Source of the DNA: an uncultured Oscillibacter sp.
GTDB lineage: Bacteria; Bacillota; Clostridia; Oscillospirales; Oscillospiraceae
Length of the DNA: 64,000 nucleotides
Direction: 5' to 3'
Assembly: GCF_910584465.1 (NCBI RefSeq)
Contig: NZ_CAJUBK010000004.1
Location: 20,172-84,171 of the forward strand
Shown: positions 31,106-41,236 of the stretch, piece after piece
Position numbering within the stretch: the stretch's first letter is position 1
Layout: each line of letters begins with the position of its first letter
The notes under the pieces: model-generated
The model's input: the letters and a program-made list of their open reading frames with translations, nothing else
Databases searched by the model: none
Told to the model about the DNA's origin: nothing
Made by a program: the position numbers and the translations under genes

Positions 31106-34100
31106 TTACTGGATGTCCAGCTCCTTTGCCATGTCGTTCAGGTTGATGGTCAGGATCTTAGAAACGCCCTTTTCCTGCATGGTCACGCCGTAGAGCACGT
31201 CGGCCTCCTCCATGGTGCCCCGGCGGTGGGTGATGACGATGAACTGGGTCTTCCCCGCCAGCTGGCGCATATACCGGGCGTAGCGGGTGACGTTCACGTC
31301 GTCCAGCGCCGCCTCGATCTCGTCCATGACGCAGAAGGGGGTGGGATGGACCTTCAGGATGGAGAAGTACAACGCGATGGCCACGAAGGCCTTCTCGCCG
31401 CCGGACAGCAGGGAGATGGTCTTGAGGGTCTTCCCCGGCGGCTGGGCCTTGATCTCGATGCCGCAGTTCAGGATGTCGCCCTCGTCCTCCAGCTCCAGCT
31501 GGGCCTGTCCCCCGCCGAACATCTCCAGGAAGGTGGCCTGGAAGCTCTCGTTCAAAAGCCGGAACTGCTCGGCGAAGATCCGGGTCATCTCCCCGGTGAT
31601 GCCGCCGATGATGTCCGTCAGCTCCCCCTTGGCCTTCTCCACGTCGTCCCGCTGTCCCGTCAGATAAGTATACCGGCCGTTCACCCGTTCATACTCCTCG
31701 ATGGCGCCGATGTTCGGCGCGCCCAGGGCGGAGATGCCCTTCTTCAGCTCTCCGATCCGCCGGGCGGCCTTGGGGACGCTCTCCAGCTCGATGCGCTGCT
31801 GCTGGGCGTCGCTGTGGCTCAGCTCGTAGTGCTCCCAGAGGCGGTCGATGATCTGCTTCTCCTCCATAGCGGAGGTGGCCAGCTTCTGCTCCAGCCGGGA
31901 GGCGGAACGCTCCAGGCCCAGCAGGTCCTCGTTCATCTCCTGGCTGGCCTTGTTCTGGGCGGTGCGCTGGGCCTCCAGGGCCAGCTTCTCCTCGTTCAGG
32001 ACGGACAGCCGGGCCTGGCACTCCCGCCGCCCCCGGTCCAGCCTGCTCATGGACTCCCGCCGCTGGGCGATCTCGTCCTGGGCCTTCCGGATCGCGTCCT
32101 GATAGGTCTGGAGGGCCTCCTCCTTCTGCCCGCGGCCCCCCGTCAGCTCCGCCGCCAGGCGGCGCAGGTCCCCCGCGCGGCGGAGGGAGGCGTCCCGCTC
32201 GGCGGTGAGGCTGGCCAGCTCCTCCTTCTTGGCGGTGACCTCCTCGCTCAGCGCATTGGACCGGGACAGCAGCTCCGACTGGCCGGACATGGCCTCCGCG
32301 GCCTGGGCCCGATACTGCGCCGCCAGGGCCTCCTGTTCGGCGACGGCCTCCTCGGCCTGCCCCCCGCGCCGGGCGTTGTCCGCCAGGTGGCCGGTCAGGC
32401 CCTCCAGCTCACCGTCCAGATCCTCCAGCTCCCGGTCCAGCGAGCTCAGCAGGAGGTCGAAGTGGTCCTTCGTCCCCTCCAGCCGCAGGACCTCGTCCTC
32501 CGCCTGGCGGAGCTGGCCCTCGGCGGTCTCCAGCTCGTAACGGGCGGCAGAGAGGTCCCGCTGGACCGCCTCCTCTTCCCGCTTGGCCTTCTCCAGCTGC
32601 TCCCGCAGCTCCCCGGCCCGGCCATGGAGCTTCTCCAGCTCCGCCGCCCGGCTCAGCACGCCGGCGTTCCGGGAAATGGAGCCGCCGGTCATGGAGCCGC
32701 CCCGGTTGATGACCTGTCCGTCCAGGGTGACGATGCGGAAGGCGCTCCGGTACTTCCGGGCCAGGCCGATGCCGCAGTCCAGATCCTCCACGATGACCGT
32801 CCGGCCCAGGAGGTTCTGGAAGATGCCCTGATACCTCGGGTCGAAGCTCACCAGCCGGGAGGCGATGCCCACGAAGCCGGGTTCCCGCTCCACGCCGTTC
32901 GGGCGCAGCTCCTCCCCCCGGATCGCGGAGAGGGGCAGGAACGTGGCCCGGCCCCCGTCCCGCTGCTTCAGATAGCCGATCGCGGCCTTCGCGTCCTCTT
33001 CCCGGTCCACCACGATGTTCTGCAGGCCCGCCCCCAGGGCGATCTCGATGGCGACGGTGTACCGCTGTTCCGTCTTCATCAGCCCGGCCACCGGGCCGTG
33101 GACCCCCCGCAGACGGTTTTGGCACACCAGCTTGACCGCCTTGGAAAAGCCCTCGTAATCCTTCTCCATCTCCGTCAGCAGCCGGATGCGGTCTTCCAGG
33201 GCCCCGGCGTCCATGGTCAGCTTCATCCGCCGGTCCGAGGCGGCGGCGGCTTTCTTCTCCCGCTCCGCCATCCGCAGGCTGTGGCCCGCGATGATGTTGG
33301 CGGCGGACTGGGCGTCCTCCCGCGCGTCCTCCAGGCGGCGGCGATTGGCCTTGGCGTCCTCCCGGGCCTGCTCCAGCCGCTCCATGGCGGCGGAACGCTC
33401 CGTCTCCACGGCGGTCCGCCGCTCTTCCATCTGTCCGCTCTCCGCGCGGATGGCGGCGGCGGCGGCCCGGGCGTCGGCCGCGGCGGCGACCGCCATGGCC
33501 TCCCGGCCCCGGAGGGCCTCCGCCTCGGACTGCTGGCCCCCCGCCTGGGCGGCGGCGGCACGGGCCTCCTCCAAAAGCGCGTCCAAGGCGGCTTCCAGCG
33601 CCTCCGACTGCCGGGAGAGCCCCTCGGCCCGCTCCTTCTCGGCGGCGGACTGCGCCGCCAGGCCCCCGGCCCGGCTGTCCGACTCCACCAGCTCCGCCTG
33701 GGCCCGGCCGATGTTCTCCTGGTTATAGGCGATGCCGCTCTCCAGCACCGCGATGGCGGCGGACTGATCCTTGGTCTGGGCCTCCAGCTCCGCGGCCTGG
33801 GCCCGGACCTGCTCCGCCTCCATGTCCTTTTGCCGCATCTCCTCGCCGAAGCGCTCCCCCTCGGCATAGAGGGCGTCCAGGGCGGTGCGGGCCTCGTCCC
33901 GCTCCTTCTCGGCGGCGCGGAGATCCATCTCCAGCTTCCGGGCGCCGACCTTCAGCGCGTCCAGGTCCTCCAGCCATACGGAGATCTCCAGCACCCGCAG
34001 CTCGTCCCGGAGGACGAGGTACTTCTTCGCCTTCTCCGCCTGGTCCCGCAGGGGCCCCACCTGGAGCTCCAGCTCCGAGATCTTGTCGTTGATGCGGACC

Positions 34101-34666
34101 AGGTTCTCCTCCGTCCGCTCCAGCTTCCGCTCGGCCTCCTCCTTCCGGTGGCGGAAGCGGGAGATGCCGGCGGCCTCCTCGAAGATCTCCCGGCGCTCGC
34201 TGCTCCGGGTGGACAAGATCTCGTCGATCTTGCCCTGGCCGATGATGGAGTAGCCCTCCCGGCCGAGGCCCGTGTCCAAAAACAGCTCCGTCACGTCCTT
34301 GAGCCGGACGGACTGGCGGTTGATGTAGTATTCGCTCTCTCCGCTGCGGTAATACCGGCGGGTGACGGCCACCTCCGCCTCCTCCATGGAGGGGAAGATG
34401 CGCTCCGTGTTGTCCAGCACCAGCGTCACCTGGGCGAAGCCCACCTGGTTCCGCTGTTCCGTGCCGCCGAAGATGACGTCCTCCATCTTGGCGCCCCGGA
34501 GGCCCTTGGCGCTCTGCTCGCCCATGACCCAGCGGATGGCGTCGGAGATGTTCGATTTCCCCGAGCCGTTGGGCCCCACGATGGCGGTGATATCCTCTCC
34601 GAAGTTCAAAAGGGTCTTATCAGGGAAGGATTTGAATCCTTGGATCTCCAGCGCTTTTAAATACAC
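31106..34666 (-). CDS. smc: Chromosome segregation protein SMC
   Basis: 1,186 residues, full family length. Walker A in GPNGSGKSNISDAIRWVMG, then a long coiled coil, hinge around residues 510-660 (GVHGPVAGLMKTEQRYTVAI, GGSMTGGS), return coiled coil, and the C-terminal head with signature LSGGEKAFVAIAL and Walker B CVMDEIEAALDD. SMC with ScpAB condenses and segregates the origin region. It is driven by the promoter at 34717-34745 and followed by two small zinc-ribbon genes and ftsY. Confidence 0.98.
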   Translation of the reverse strand: MYLKALEIQGFKSFPDKTLLNFGEDITAIVGPNGSGKSNISDAIRWVMGEQSAKGLRGAKMEDVIFGGTEQRNQVGFAQVTLVLDNTERIFPSMEEAEVAVTRRYYRSGESEYYINRQSVRLKDVTELFLDTGLGREGYSIIGQGKIDEILSTRSSERREIFEEAAGISRFRHRKEEAERKLERTEENLVRINDKISELELQVGPLRDQAEKAKKYLVLRDELRVLEISVWLEDLDALKVGARKLEMDLRAAEKERDEARTALDALYAEGERFGEEMRQKDMEAEQVRAQAAELEAQTKDQSAAIAVLESGIAYNQENIGRAQAELVESDSRAGGLAAQSAAEKERAEGLSRQSEALEAALDALLEEARAAAAQAGGQQSEAEALRGREAMAVAAAADARAAAAAIRAESGQMEERRTAVETERSAAMERLEQAREDAKANRRRLEDAREDAQSAANIIAGHSLRMAEREKKAAAASDRRMKLTMDAGALEDRIRLLTEMEKDYEGFSKAVKLVCQNRLRGVHGPVAGLMKTEQRYTVAIEIALGAGLQNIVVDREEDAKAAIGYLKQRDGGRATFLPLSAIRGEELRPNGVEREPGFVGIASRLVSFDPRYQGIFQNLLGRTVIVEDLDCGIGLARKYRSAFRIVTLDGQVINRGGSMTGGSISRNAGVLSRAAELEKLHGRAGELREQLEKAKREEEAVQRDLSAARYELETAEGQLRQAEDEVLRLEGTKDHFDLLLSSLDRELEDLDGELEGLTGHLADNARRGGQAEEAVAEQEALAAQYRAQAAEAMSGQSELLSRSNALSEEVTAKKEELASLTAERDASLRRAGDLRRLAAELTGGRGQKEEALQTYQDAIRKAQDEIAQRRESMSRLDRGRRECQARLSVLNEEKLALEAQRTAQNKASQEMNEDLLGLERSASRLEQKLATSAMEEKQIIDRLWEHYELSHSDAQQQRIELESVPKAARRIGELKKGISALGAPNIGAIEEYERVNGRYTYLTGQRDDVEKAKGELTDIIGGITGEMTRIFAEQFRLLNESFQATFLEMFGGGQAQLELEDEGDILNCGIEIKAQPPGKTLKTISLLSGGEKAFVAIALYFSILKVHPTPFCVMDEIEAALDDVNVTRYARYMRQLAGKTQFIVITHRRGTMEEADVLYGVTMQEKGVSKILTINLNDMAKELDIQ

Positions 34667-34716
34667 GTTCCCACCTCTGCCGAAGCCCTGCCAAGGGCGG
34701 CTCCAATAATCGGTTA

Positions 34717-34745
34717 AGTATAGCAGAGAATGCGCCGGATTTCAA
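34717..34745 (-). promoter_or_regulatory. Promoter of smc
   Basis: Minus strand: TTGAAA, 17 bases, TATACT; about 45 bases before the smc ATG. Confidence 0.8.
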
Positions 34746-34777
34746 GACAAAATCTGTAAAGCCCGGCAGGCGTCCCC

Positions 34778-35620
34778 TCACGCGCCTCCCCCGGCGCCGG
34801 GGCGCGCCCCGGCCGCTCCCGGCAGCCAATCCGTCTCCAGGGGCAGGGCGGCCAGCCGGATCTCCGGCTTCACCCGCTCGCCGTGGAAGTCGCTGCCGCC
34901 GGTGACATGGAGCCGGTACTTCTCCGCCAGGCGCAGATAGAACGCCTCCTGCTCCGGCGTGTGCTTGGGATAGTAGCACTCGATGGCGTCCAGGCCGTAT
35001 CCCGCCAGCGTCCGCACCAGCGCCTCCAGCGCCTCGTCCTCCAGCCCGATCTGGTAGGGATGGGCCAGGGAGGCCCTGCCCCCCGCCGCCCGGATGGTCT
35101 CCACGCAGGTCCGGGCGTCCGCCTTGAAGCGCTTCACCTCCCGCCGGAACACCTCTGTGTCCAGATAGCGGTCGAACGCCTCCCGGTTGCTGGCCGCATA
35201 CCCCCGCCGGACCATCGCCTGGGCGAAGTGGGGCCGGGCGATGATGCTCCCCCCGGCGATGGCCTCCACCTCCTCCAGCGTCAGGGGACAGCCCCTCCCC
35301 GCCAGGAAGTCCAGGATGCGGTACTTCCGCTCGTCCCGGCCCGCCTTGAGCTTCCGGCAGAGGGGGGCCAGCCCCGCGGGGTCGAACCCGTAGCCCAGGA
35401 TATGGAGGTGGCTGTGCTCCTCCGCCCCCAGCTCGATGCCCCGCAGGACCCGGAGCCCCAGCGCCTCCCCGGCCCGGACGGCCTCCTCCAGTCCGTCCAC
35501 GGTGTCATGGTCCGTCAGGGCCAGCAGCTCGATCCCCCGGTCCTTCGCCAGCCCCGCCAGCTCCGCGGGCGTGTACTGCCCGTCGGAGGCGGTGCTGTGG
35601 GTATGCAGGTCTGCGGTCAT
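34778..35620 (-). CDS. PHP-domain phosphoesterase (RNase AM/YciV-like)
   Basis: 280 residues. Metal-binding motifs DLHTHSTASDG, LTDHDTVDG, GIELGAEEHSHLHILGYG, ARPHFAQAM, 'ASLAHPYQIG' and TGGSDFHGERVKPEI match the PHP family that includes YciV/TrpH (5'-3' exonuclease and 3',5'-nucleotide bisphosphate phosphatase). The C-terminal PGAAGARPGAGGGA is a disordered tail. It stands alone between the smc promoter and nifJ. Confidence 0.9.
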   Translation of the reverse strand: MTADLHTHSTASDGQYTPAELAGLAKDRGIELLALTDHDTVDGLEEAVRAGEALGLRVLRGIELGAEEHSHLHILGYGFDPAGLAPLCRKLKAGRDERKYRILDFLAGRGCPLTLEEVEAIAGGSIIARPHFAQAMVRRGYAASNREAFDRYLDTEVFRREVKRFKADARTCVETIRAAGGRASLAHPYQIGLEDEALEALVRTLAGYGLDAIECYYPKHTPEQEAFYLRLAEKYRLHVTGGSDFHGERVKPEIRLAALPLETDWLPGAAGARPGAGGGA

Positions 35621-35798
35621 ATCTCCGTGCAGGGAGGGGGCCGACCCGGACGAGGCGGCTCCCTCCCGTCCTCCTTCTCTTGAAAATAGGTATCCCCATT
35701 ATACCATCCGCGGCGGAGGATGCAAGGCCCAATGCAGGCCGGCCGGTCCGGCGGGCCGCAGCCGGCCTGCGCCTGGAAACGGATGTAAAAGTCCTCCC

Positions 35799-35827
35799 TT
35801 GACAGTATGATGTCTGCGTGTCATAAT
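35799..35827 (+). promoter_or_regulatory. Promoter of nifJ
   Basis: TTGACA, 17 bases, CATAAT. The leader of about 58 bases has a small stem GGGCG/CGCCC and ends in AAAGGGGAG before the ATG. Confidence 0.85.
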
Positions 35828-35892
35828 AGACATATGAACGCAAGGGCGCCAACGCCCGGAGGTCCGGCAAGATCGAAGAAAGGGGAGCAGTT

Positions 35893-38800
35893 ATGAAACG
35901 CAAGACCATGGACGGCAACGAAGCCGCCGCCTACGCCAGCTATGCCTTCACGGAGGTCGCCACCATCTACCCCATCACCCCCTCCAGCCCCATGGCGGAG
36001 CACGTGGACACCTGGGCCGCCAACGGGATGCGCAACCTTTTCGGCCAGCCGGTGCGGCTGATGGAGATGCAGAGCGAGGCCGGGGCCTGCGGGGCCATGC
36101 ACGGCTCCCTGGAGGCCGGGGCCCTCACCACCAGCTACACCGCCTCCCAGGGCCTCATGCTGATGGTGCCGCCGCTGTACCGCATCTCGGGGCAGCTCCT
36201 GCCCGGCGTCATCCACGTCGCCGCCCGGACCGTGGGCACCAGCGCCTTCTCCATCTTCGGCGACCACTCCGACGTCATGGCCTGCCGGCAGACGGGCTTC
36301 GCCCAGCTGGCCTCCTCCTGCGTCCAGGAGTGCATGGACCTGGCCGCCGTGGCCCACCTGTCCGCCATCCGCTCCCGGGTCCCCTTCATGCACTTCTTCG
36401 ACGGCTTCCGCACCTCCCATGAGATCCAGAAGATCGACGTGCTGGACTACGGCGACCTGGCCCCCATGCTGGACCAGGAGGCCCTGGCCCGCTTCCGGGC
36501 GAACGCCCTGAACAGCGAGCATCCCCTCATGCGCTCCACCGTCATCAACCCGGACACGGCCTTCCAGCTCCGGGAGGCGGCGAACCCCTATCATGACGCC
36601 GTCCCCGGCATCGTGGAAGGGTACATGGCCCAGATGTCCGCCCTGACCGGCCGGGACTACCGCCTCTTCAACTACTATGGCGACCCGGAGGCGGAGCAGG
36701 TCACCGTCGCCATGGGCAGCGTCTCCGGCTGCCTCCAGGAGGTGGTCCGCTACTTAAACGCCCGGGGGCGGAAGACCGGCTTCCTCCAGGTCCGGCTGTA
36801 CCGTCCCTTCAGCGCGGAGCACTTCCTCGCCGCCCTGCCGGAGAGCTGCCGGCTGCTGACCGTCCTGGACCGGACCAAGGAGCCCGGCGCGGGCGGCGAG
36901 CCCCTCTATAAGGACGTCTGCTCCGTCCTCCAGCACGGCAGCCGCCAGGTCCGGGTCCTGGGCGGACGCTACGGCCTGTCCAGCAAGGACACCACCCCCG
37001 CCCAGATGATCGCCGTCTACGACAACATGGCCGGGGAGCAGAAGGACCACTTCACCGTGGGCATCACCGACGACGTGACCTTCCACTCCCTGCCCGTGGG
37101 GGAGAACGTGGTCACGGCCGACGAGCGGACCATCAGCTGCAAGTTCTGGGGCCTGGGCTCCGACGGCACCGTGGGGGCCAACAAGAACTCCATCAAGATC
37201 ATCGGCGACAACACGGACCAGTATGTCCAGGCGTACTTCGAGTACGACACCAAGAAATCCGGCGGTGTGACGAAGAGCCACCTCCGCTTTGGGCATACGC
37301 CGATCCTCTCCACCTACTATGTCACCATGGCGGACTTCATCGCCTGCCACAACCAGAGCTACCTCTCCAAATACGACATCGTGGACGAGCTGAAGGAGGG
37401 CGGCACCTTCCTCCTCAACTGCAGCTGGTCCGGCGCGGACCTGGAGGCCCATCTCCCCAACAAGGTCAAGCGCCTCCTGGCGGAGCGGGAGGCGAAGTTC
37501 TACGTCATCGACGCGGGCGCCGCCGCCGAGGCCATCGGCCTGGGGAACCGGACCAACAGCGTCCTCCAGGCCGCCTTCTTCAAGCTCAGCGGGGTCCTGC
37601 CCGTGGACCAGGCCGTGGACTACATGAAGGCCGCCATCCAAAAGACCTACGGCCGCAAGGGCGAGGAGGTGGTCCGCATGAACTGCGCCGCCGTGGACGC
37701 GGGGCTGACGGGCCTCCGCGAGATCCCGGTCCCCGCCGCCTGGGCGGGCCTTGCCGACGAGCCGGAGGAGGAGGACACCGCCTCCCCCTGGTACGTCCGC
37801 ACGGTGATGCGGGCGGTGAACGCCCAGAAGGGCGACCGCCTCCCCGTCAGCGCCTTCAAGGACGCGGCGGACGGCAGCGTCCCCCTGGCCACCTCCAAAT
37901 ACGAGAAGCGGGGCTTCGCCGCCCATGTGGCGTGCTGGCTGCCGGAGAACTGCATCGGCTGCAACCTCTGCTCCCTCATGTGCCCCCACGCCGCCATCCG
38001 GCCCTTCCTGCTAGATGAGGCGGAGGTCCAAAACGCCCCGGAGGGCTACGTGACCCGTGAGGCCAAGGGCAAGGGCTTCGCCGGCCTGCGCTACCGCATC
38101 CAGGTCGATCCCCTGGACTGCACCGGCTGCGGCACCTGCGCCGCCGCCTGCATCGCCAAGGAGAAGGCCATCGTCATGCGGCCCATCGAGAGCCAGATGC
38201 CGGAGCAGCCGCGCTGGGACTACAGCCTCTCCCTCTCCCCCAAGGAAAACCCCATGAGCAAGTTCACCGTCAAGGGCAGTCAGTACGAGCAGCCCCTGCT
38301 GGAGTTCTCCGGGGCCTGCGCGGGCTGCGGCGAGACGCCTTACATGAAGCTTTTGACCCAGCTCTTCGGCGAGCGCATGGTGGTCGCCAACGCCACGGGC
38401 TGCACCCAGGCGTGGGGGTTCAGCGTGCCCAGCTACCCCTACACCACCAAGCCCAACGGGAGGGGCCCGGCCCTGTCCAACTCCCTGTTCGAGAACAACG
38501 CCGAGTATTCCCTGGGCATGGTCCTCAGCGTCCGCCAGCAGCGGCTCCGCCTCCGGCAGGAGGTGCGGGAGCTTATGGACGAGACGGAGGACGAGGCCCT
38601 GCGGACCGCCCTCGCCGCCTGGCTGGAGGGCTTCGAGGACAAGGAGCGGACCCTCGCGCTGAGCGACGCGGTGCTGGCCGCGCTGGACGCCTCCCCCGAG
38701 ACCGGGGAGAAGATCGAGGCGGTCCGCCGGGCCAAGGACCAGCTGGTCAAGAAGAGCATGTGGATGTACGGCGGCGACGGCTGGGCCTATGACATCGGCT

Positions 38801-39465
38801 ACGGCGGGCTGGACCACGTGCTGGCCTCCGGGGAGGACGTGAACATCCTGGTCGTCGACACCGAGGTCTATTCCAACACCGGCGGGCAGTCCTCCAAGGC
38901 CACGCCCTTCGGCGCGGTGGCCCAGTTCGCCGCCGCGGGCAAGCGGACGGAGAAGAAGGACCTGGGGATGCTGGCCACCCAGTACCAGGACGTCTACGTG
39001 GCGTCGGTCGCCCTGGGGGCGGACCCCGCCCAGTACATCAGGGCCCTCCGGGAGGCGGAGGCCCACGACGGGCCGTCCCTCATCGTGGCCTATGCCCCCT
39101 GCATCAACCACGGCATCGTCAAGGGCATGGCCTGGGCCCAGGAGGAGGCCAAGATGGCCGTCAAGAGCGGCTACTGGGTCCTCTACCGCTACGATCCCAA
39201 GCGCCGCCTGGAGGGCAAGAACCCCTTCGTCCTGGACTTCACGGACCCCAAGTACGACCTCCGGGAGTTCTTCATGGGCGAGGTCCGGTTCAACTCGCTC
39301 CAGAGGACCTTCCCCGATGTGGCGGAGTCCCTGCTGGCGGAGGCCCGGGACCAGTGCCGCGCCCGCTGGGCCCGGTACACCCACCTGGCCTCCCAGGATC
39401 TCTCCACGATGATGGACGTGCTGGAGGACTATCCCATCGCGGGCCAGGTACGCTCTTCCGACTGA
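35893..39465 (+). CDS. nifJ: Pyruvate:ferredoxin (flavodoxin) oxidoreductase
   Basis: 1,190 residues, the fused homodimeric type. Order: pyrimidine-binding domain (MDGNEAAAYASYAFTEVATIYP, ITPSSPMAEH), transketolase C-like domain, gamma domain (KFWGLGSDGTVGANKNSIKI), EKR linker, two 4Fe-4S motifs (CIGCNLCSLMCPHA and CTGCGTCAAACIAK), then the thiamine-diphosphate domain (SGACAGCGETPYMKLL, GDGWAYDIGYGGLDHV, NTGGQSSKATPFGA). It converts pyruvate and CoA to acetyl-CoA, CO2 and reduced ferredoxin, the central step of anaerobic sugar breakdown. It has its own promoter, and a 3'-end repeat follows the stop by 14 bases. Confidence 0.98.
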   Translation: MKRKTMDGNEAAAYASYAFTEVATIYPITPSSPMAEHVDTWAANGMRNLFGQPVRLMEMQSEAGACGAMHGSLEAGALTTSYTASQGLMLMVPPLYRISGQLLPGVIHVAARTVGTSAFSIFGDHSDVMACRQTGFAQLASSCVQECMDLAAVAHLSAIRSRVPFMHFFDGFRTSHEIQKIDVLDYGDLAPMLDQEALARFRANALNSEHPLMRSTVINPDTAFQLREAANPYHDAVPGIVEGYMAQMSALTGRDYRLFNYYGDPEAEQVTVAMGSVSGCLQEVVRYLNARGRKTGFLQVRLYRPFSAEHFLAALPESCRLLTVLDRTKEPGAGGEPLYKDVCSVLQHGSRQVRVLGGRYGLSSKDTTPAQMIAVYDNMAGEQKDHFTVGITDDVTFHSLPVGENVVTADERTISCKFWGLGSDGTVGANKNSIKIIGDNTDQYVQAYFEYDTKKSGGVTKSHLRFGHTPILSTYYVTMADFIACHNQSYLSKYDIVDELKEGGTFLLNCSWSGADLEAHLPNKVKRLLAEREAKFYVIDAGAAAEAIGLGNRTNSVLQAAFFKLSGVLPVDQAVDYMKAAIQKTYGRKGEEVVRMNCAAVDAGLTGLREIPVPAAWAGLADEPEEEDTASPWYVRTVMRAVNAQKGDRLPVSAFKDAADGSVPLATSKYEKRGFAAHVACWLPENCIGCNLCSLMCPHAAIRPFLLDEAEVQNAPEGYVTREAKGKGFAGLRYRIQVDPLDCTGCGTCAAACIAKEKAIVMRPIESQMPEQPRWDYSLSLSPKENPMSKFTVKGSQYEQPLLEFSGACAGCGETPYMKLLTQLFGERMVVANATGCTQAWGFSVPSYPYTTKPNGRGPALSNSLFENNAEYSLGMVLSVRQQRLRLRQEVRELMDETEDEALRTALAAWLEGFEDKERTLALSDAVLAALDASPETGEKIEAVRRAKDQLVKKSMWMYGGDGWAYDIGYGGLDHVLASGEDVNILVVDTEVYSNTGGQSSKATPFGAVAQFAAAGKRTEKKDLGMLATQYQDVYVASVALGADPAQYIRALREAEAHDGPSLIVAYAPCINHGIVKGMAWAQEEAKMAVKSGYWVLYRYDPKRRLEGKNPFVLDFTDPKYDLREFFMGEVRFNSLQRTFPDVAESLLAEARDQCRARWARYTHLASQDLSTMMDVLEDYPIAGQVRSSD

Positions 39466-39479
39466 GCGTCAGACAGCAG

Positions 39480-39698
39480 GCGCGCCCCGTGCAAAGCACG
39501 GGGCGCGCAGCCTGTCGAAAACGTCTTTTCGACAGGCTGCGCAAGTTTTCAGGACTTTCAAAAAAAGTCCTGAAAACTTATCGATCAAAAACGAAAGGGA
39601 CCCTTCCTGGGTCCCTCTCGTGACTCTCTTCCTTCCCGCCGATGAAGTCTCCCTTCTTTTTGACGCTCTGCGCGCCCCGTGCAAAGCACGGGGCGCGC
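39480..39698 (+). repeat. 3'-end hairpin repeat, copy C (best preserved), with flanking palindromes
   Basis: Order after nifJ: palindrome P 39480-39508 (13-bp stem GCGCGCCCCGTGC, loop AAA); H0 39507-39540 (15-bp perfect stem, loop CGTC); H1 39543-39579 (15-bp perfect stem AAGTTTTCAGGACTT); H2 39592-39620 (CGAAAGGGACCC, loop TTCCT, one A-C mismatch that becomes G-U on the other strand); tail TGACTCTCTTCCTTCCCG; 31-base spacer; then an identical second copy of P at 39670-39698, in direct orientation. The second P would serve the converging MATE gene. Confidence 0.95.
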
Positions 39699-39710
39699 CC
39701 TTATCCGCCT

Positions 39711-41117
39711 TCATCCATCCGATCCATCCGATGCCGGGGGCGTCTCCGGAGCATCCTCCACCGACAAGAGCTTCCGCCGCAGATAGGCCCAGAACACCGC
39801 CAGCGAGATCAGCAGCGCCGCCCAGCTCACGGGATAGGAGGCGTAGACCCAGGTCACGGCCACCGCGCTGGTATCCAGCATCCGCACCCATAAGAGGCGC
39901 AGCGCACAGGTCGACAGCAGGTTGATGACCACCGGGGCCACGGCGGCCCCGCAGCCCCGGATGACGCCCACCAGCACGTCCCCCGCGGCGAAGAGCACGT
40001 AGAAGGGCACCACGGTCCAAAGCCGCTCCGCCCCCGCCCGGATCACCGCCGGGTCGCTGTTGTAGATGCCGACCAGCGGACGGGCGAAGGCCACCGTCAG
40101 CACGCTCAGCCCGCCGCCCATCAGCAGGGTGCACAGCATGCAGATCCGGGCCGAGCGGAGGATCCGGCGGCGCTGCCGGGCCCCCAGGTTCTGGCTGGCG
40201 AAGGTCTGGCAGGCGTGGTGGAAGGCGTTCGTGGCGATGTAGATGAAGTTCTCGATGCTGGCCCCGGCGCTGTAGCCCGCCACGATGATGCTGTCGTAAG
40301 CGTTGATGGCCCCCTGGAGCGCCACGTTGGACAGGCTGAACAAACAGCCGTTGAGCCCCGCCGGGATCCCCACCCGGGCCATGGCCCGGAGGGCCCAGGG
40401 GTCCAGCCGCAGGCGGCGGAAGGAGAAATGGAGCTCCCCCTTGGAAAGGGCCAGACAGCCCAGGATCAGCGCCGCGCTGGCCCCCTGGCTGGCGATCGTC
40501 GCCAGGGCCACGCCCGCCACGTCCATCCGCAGGCGGATGACGAAGAACAGGTTCAAGATCACGTTCAGCGTGCCGCTGAGGGTCAAGAACACCAGGGGGC
40601 GCCGGGTGTCCCCCTCCGCCCGGAGGGCCGCCGCCCCGTAGTTGTAGATCATCGTGAAGGGCGTCCCGATGAAATAGATGCGCAGGTACACCAGGGCCAG
40701 GGGCCGCACGTCCGCCGGGGCGGAGATCAGGTCCAGCATCCAGCCCGACAGCCCGATGCCCGCGAGGCCCAGCGACGCCCCTCCCGCCAGTCCCACCAGC
40801 AGGGCGGTGTGCAGGGCCTTGGAGATCTCCTCCTCCCGGCCCGTCTCGCCAAGATACCGGGCGATGACCACGTTGACCCCCACGGAGATCCCCACCAGCA
40901 GATTGACGATCAGGTTGATGACGCAGGCCGTGCTCCCCACGGCGGCAAGGCTGGCGTGGCCCGCCCAGCGGCCCACGACGATGATGTCCGCCGTGTTGAA
41001 CAGCACCTGCAGCAGGTTGGAGGCCATCAGCGGCAGGCTGAACAGCAGGATCTTCCCCAGCAGCGGGCCATGGGTCATATCCATGGTCCCGCCGCGGTGC
41101 AAAGCGCCGGTCTCCAT
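39711..41117 (-). CDS. MATE-family efflux transporter
   Basis: 468 residues from ATG 41117, which follows GAAGGGAG; the frame is open further upstream through sequence of no sense. Twelve membrane segments in two similar halves. Family marks include 'ILLFSLPLMASNLLQVLFNTADIIVVGRWAG' near the start and 'INAYDSIIVAGYSAGASIENFIYIATNAFHHACQTFASQNLG' in the second half. MATE proteins export cationic drugs or metabolites using Na+ or H+. Substrate not predictable. It converges with nifJ, separated by repeat copy C. Confidence 0.93.
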   Translation of the reverse strand: METGALHRGGTMDMTHGPLLGKILLFSLPLMASNLLQVLFNTADIIVVGRWAGHASLAAVGSTACVINLIVNLLVGISVGVNVVIARYLGETGREEEISKALHTALLVGLAGGASLGLAGIGLSGWMLDLISAPADVRPLALVYLRIYFIGTPFTMIYNYGAAALRAEGDTRRPLVFLTLSGTLNVILNLFFVIRLRMDVAGVALATIASQGASAALILGCLALSKGELHFSFRRLRLDPWALRAMARVGIPAGLNGCLFSLSNVALQGAINAYDSIIVAGYSAGASIENFIYIATNAFHHACQTFASQNLGARQRRRILRSARICMLCTLLMGGGLSVLTVAFARPLVGIYNSDPAVIRAGAERLWTVVPFYVLFAAGDVLVGVIRGCGAAVAPVVINLLSTCALRLLWVRMLDTSAVAVTWVYASYPVSWAALLISLAVFWAYLRRKLLSVEDAPETPPASDGSDG

Positions 41118-41236
41118 CTCTCGACACGCTCCCTTCGGCATCGGACTCGATATAGGCAAACGGCTGTCATCTGGTCTGGGCGTCCCGGCGGAGGACGCCG
41201 ATCGCTTTTCCCGGGGAACGCGGGGCCTCTGTCCGG

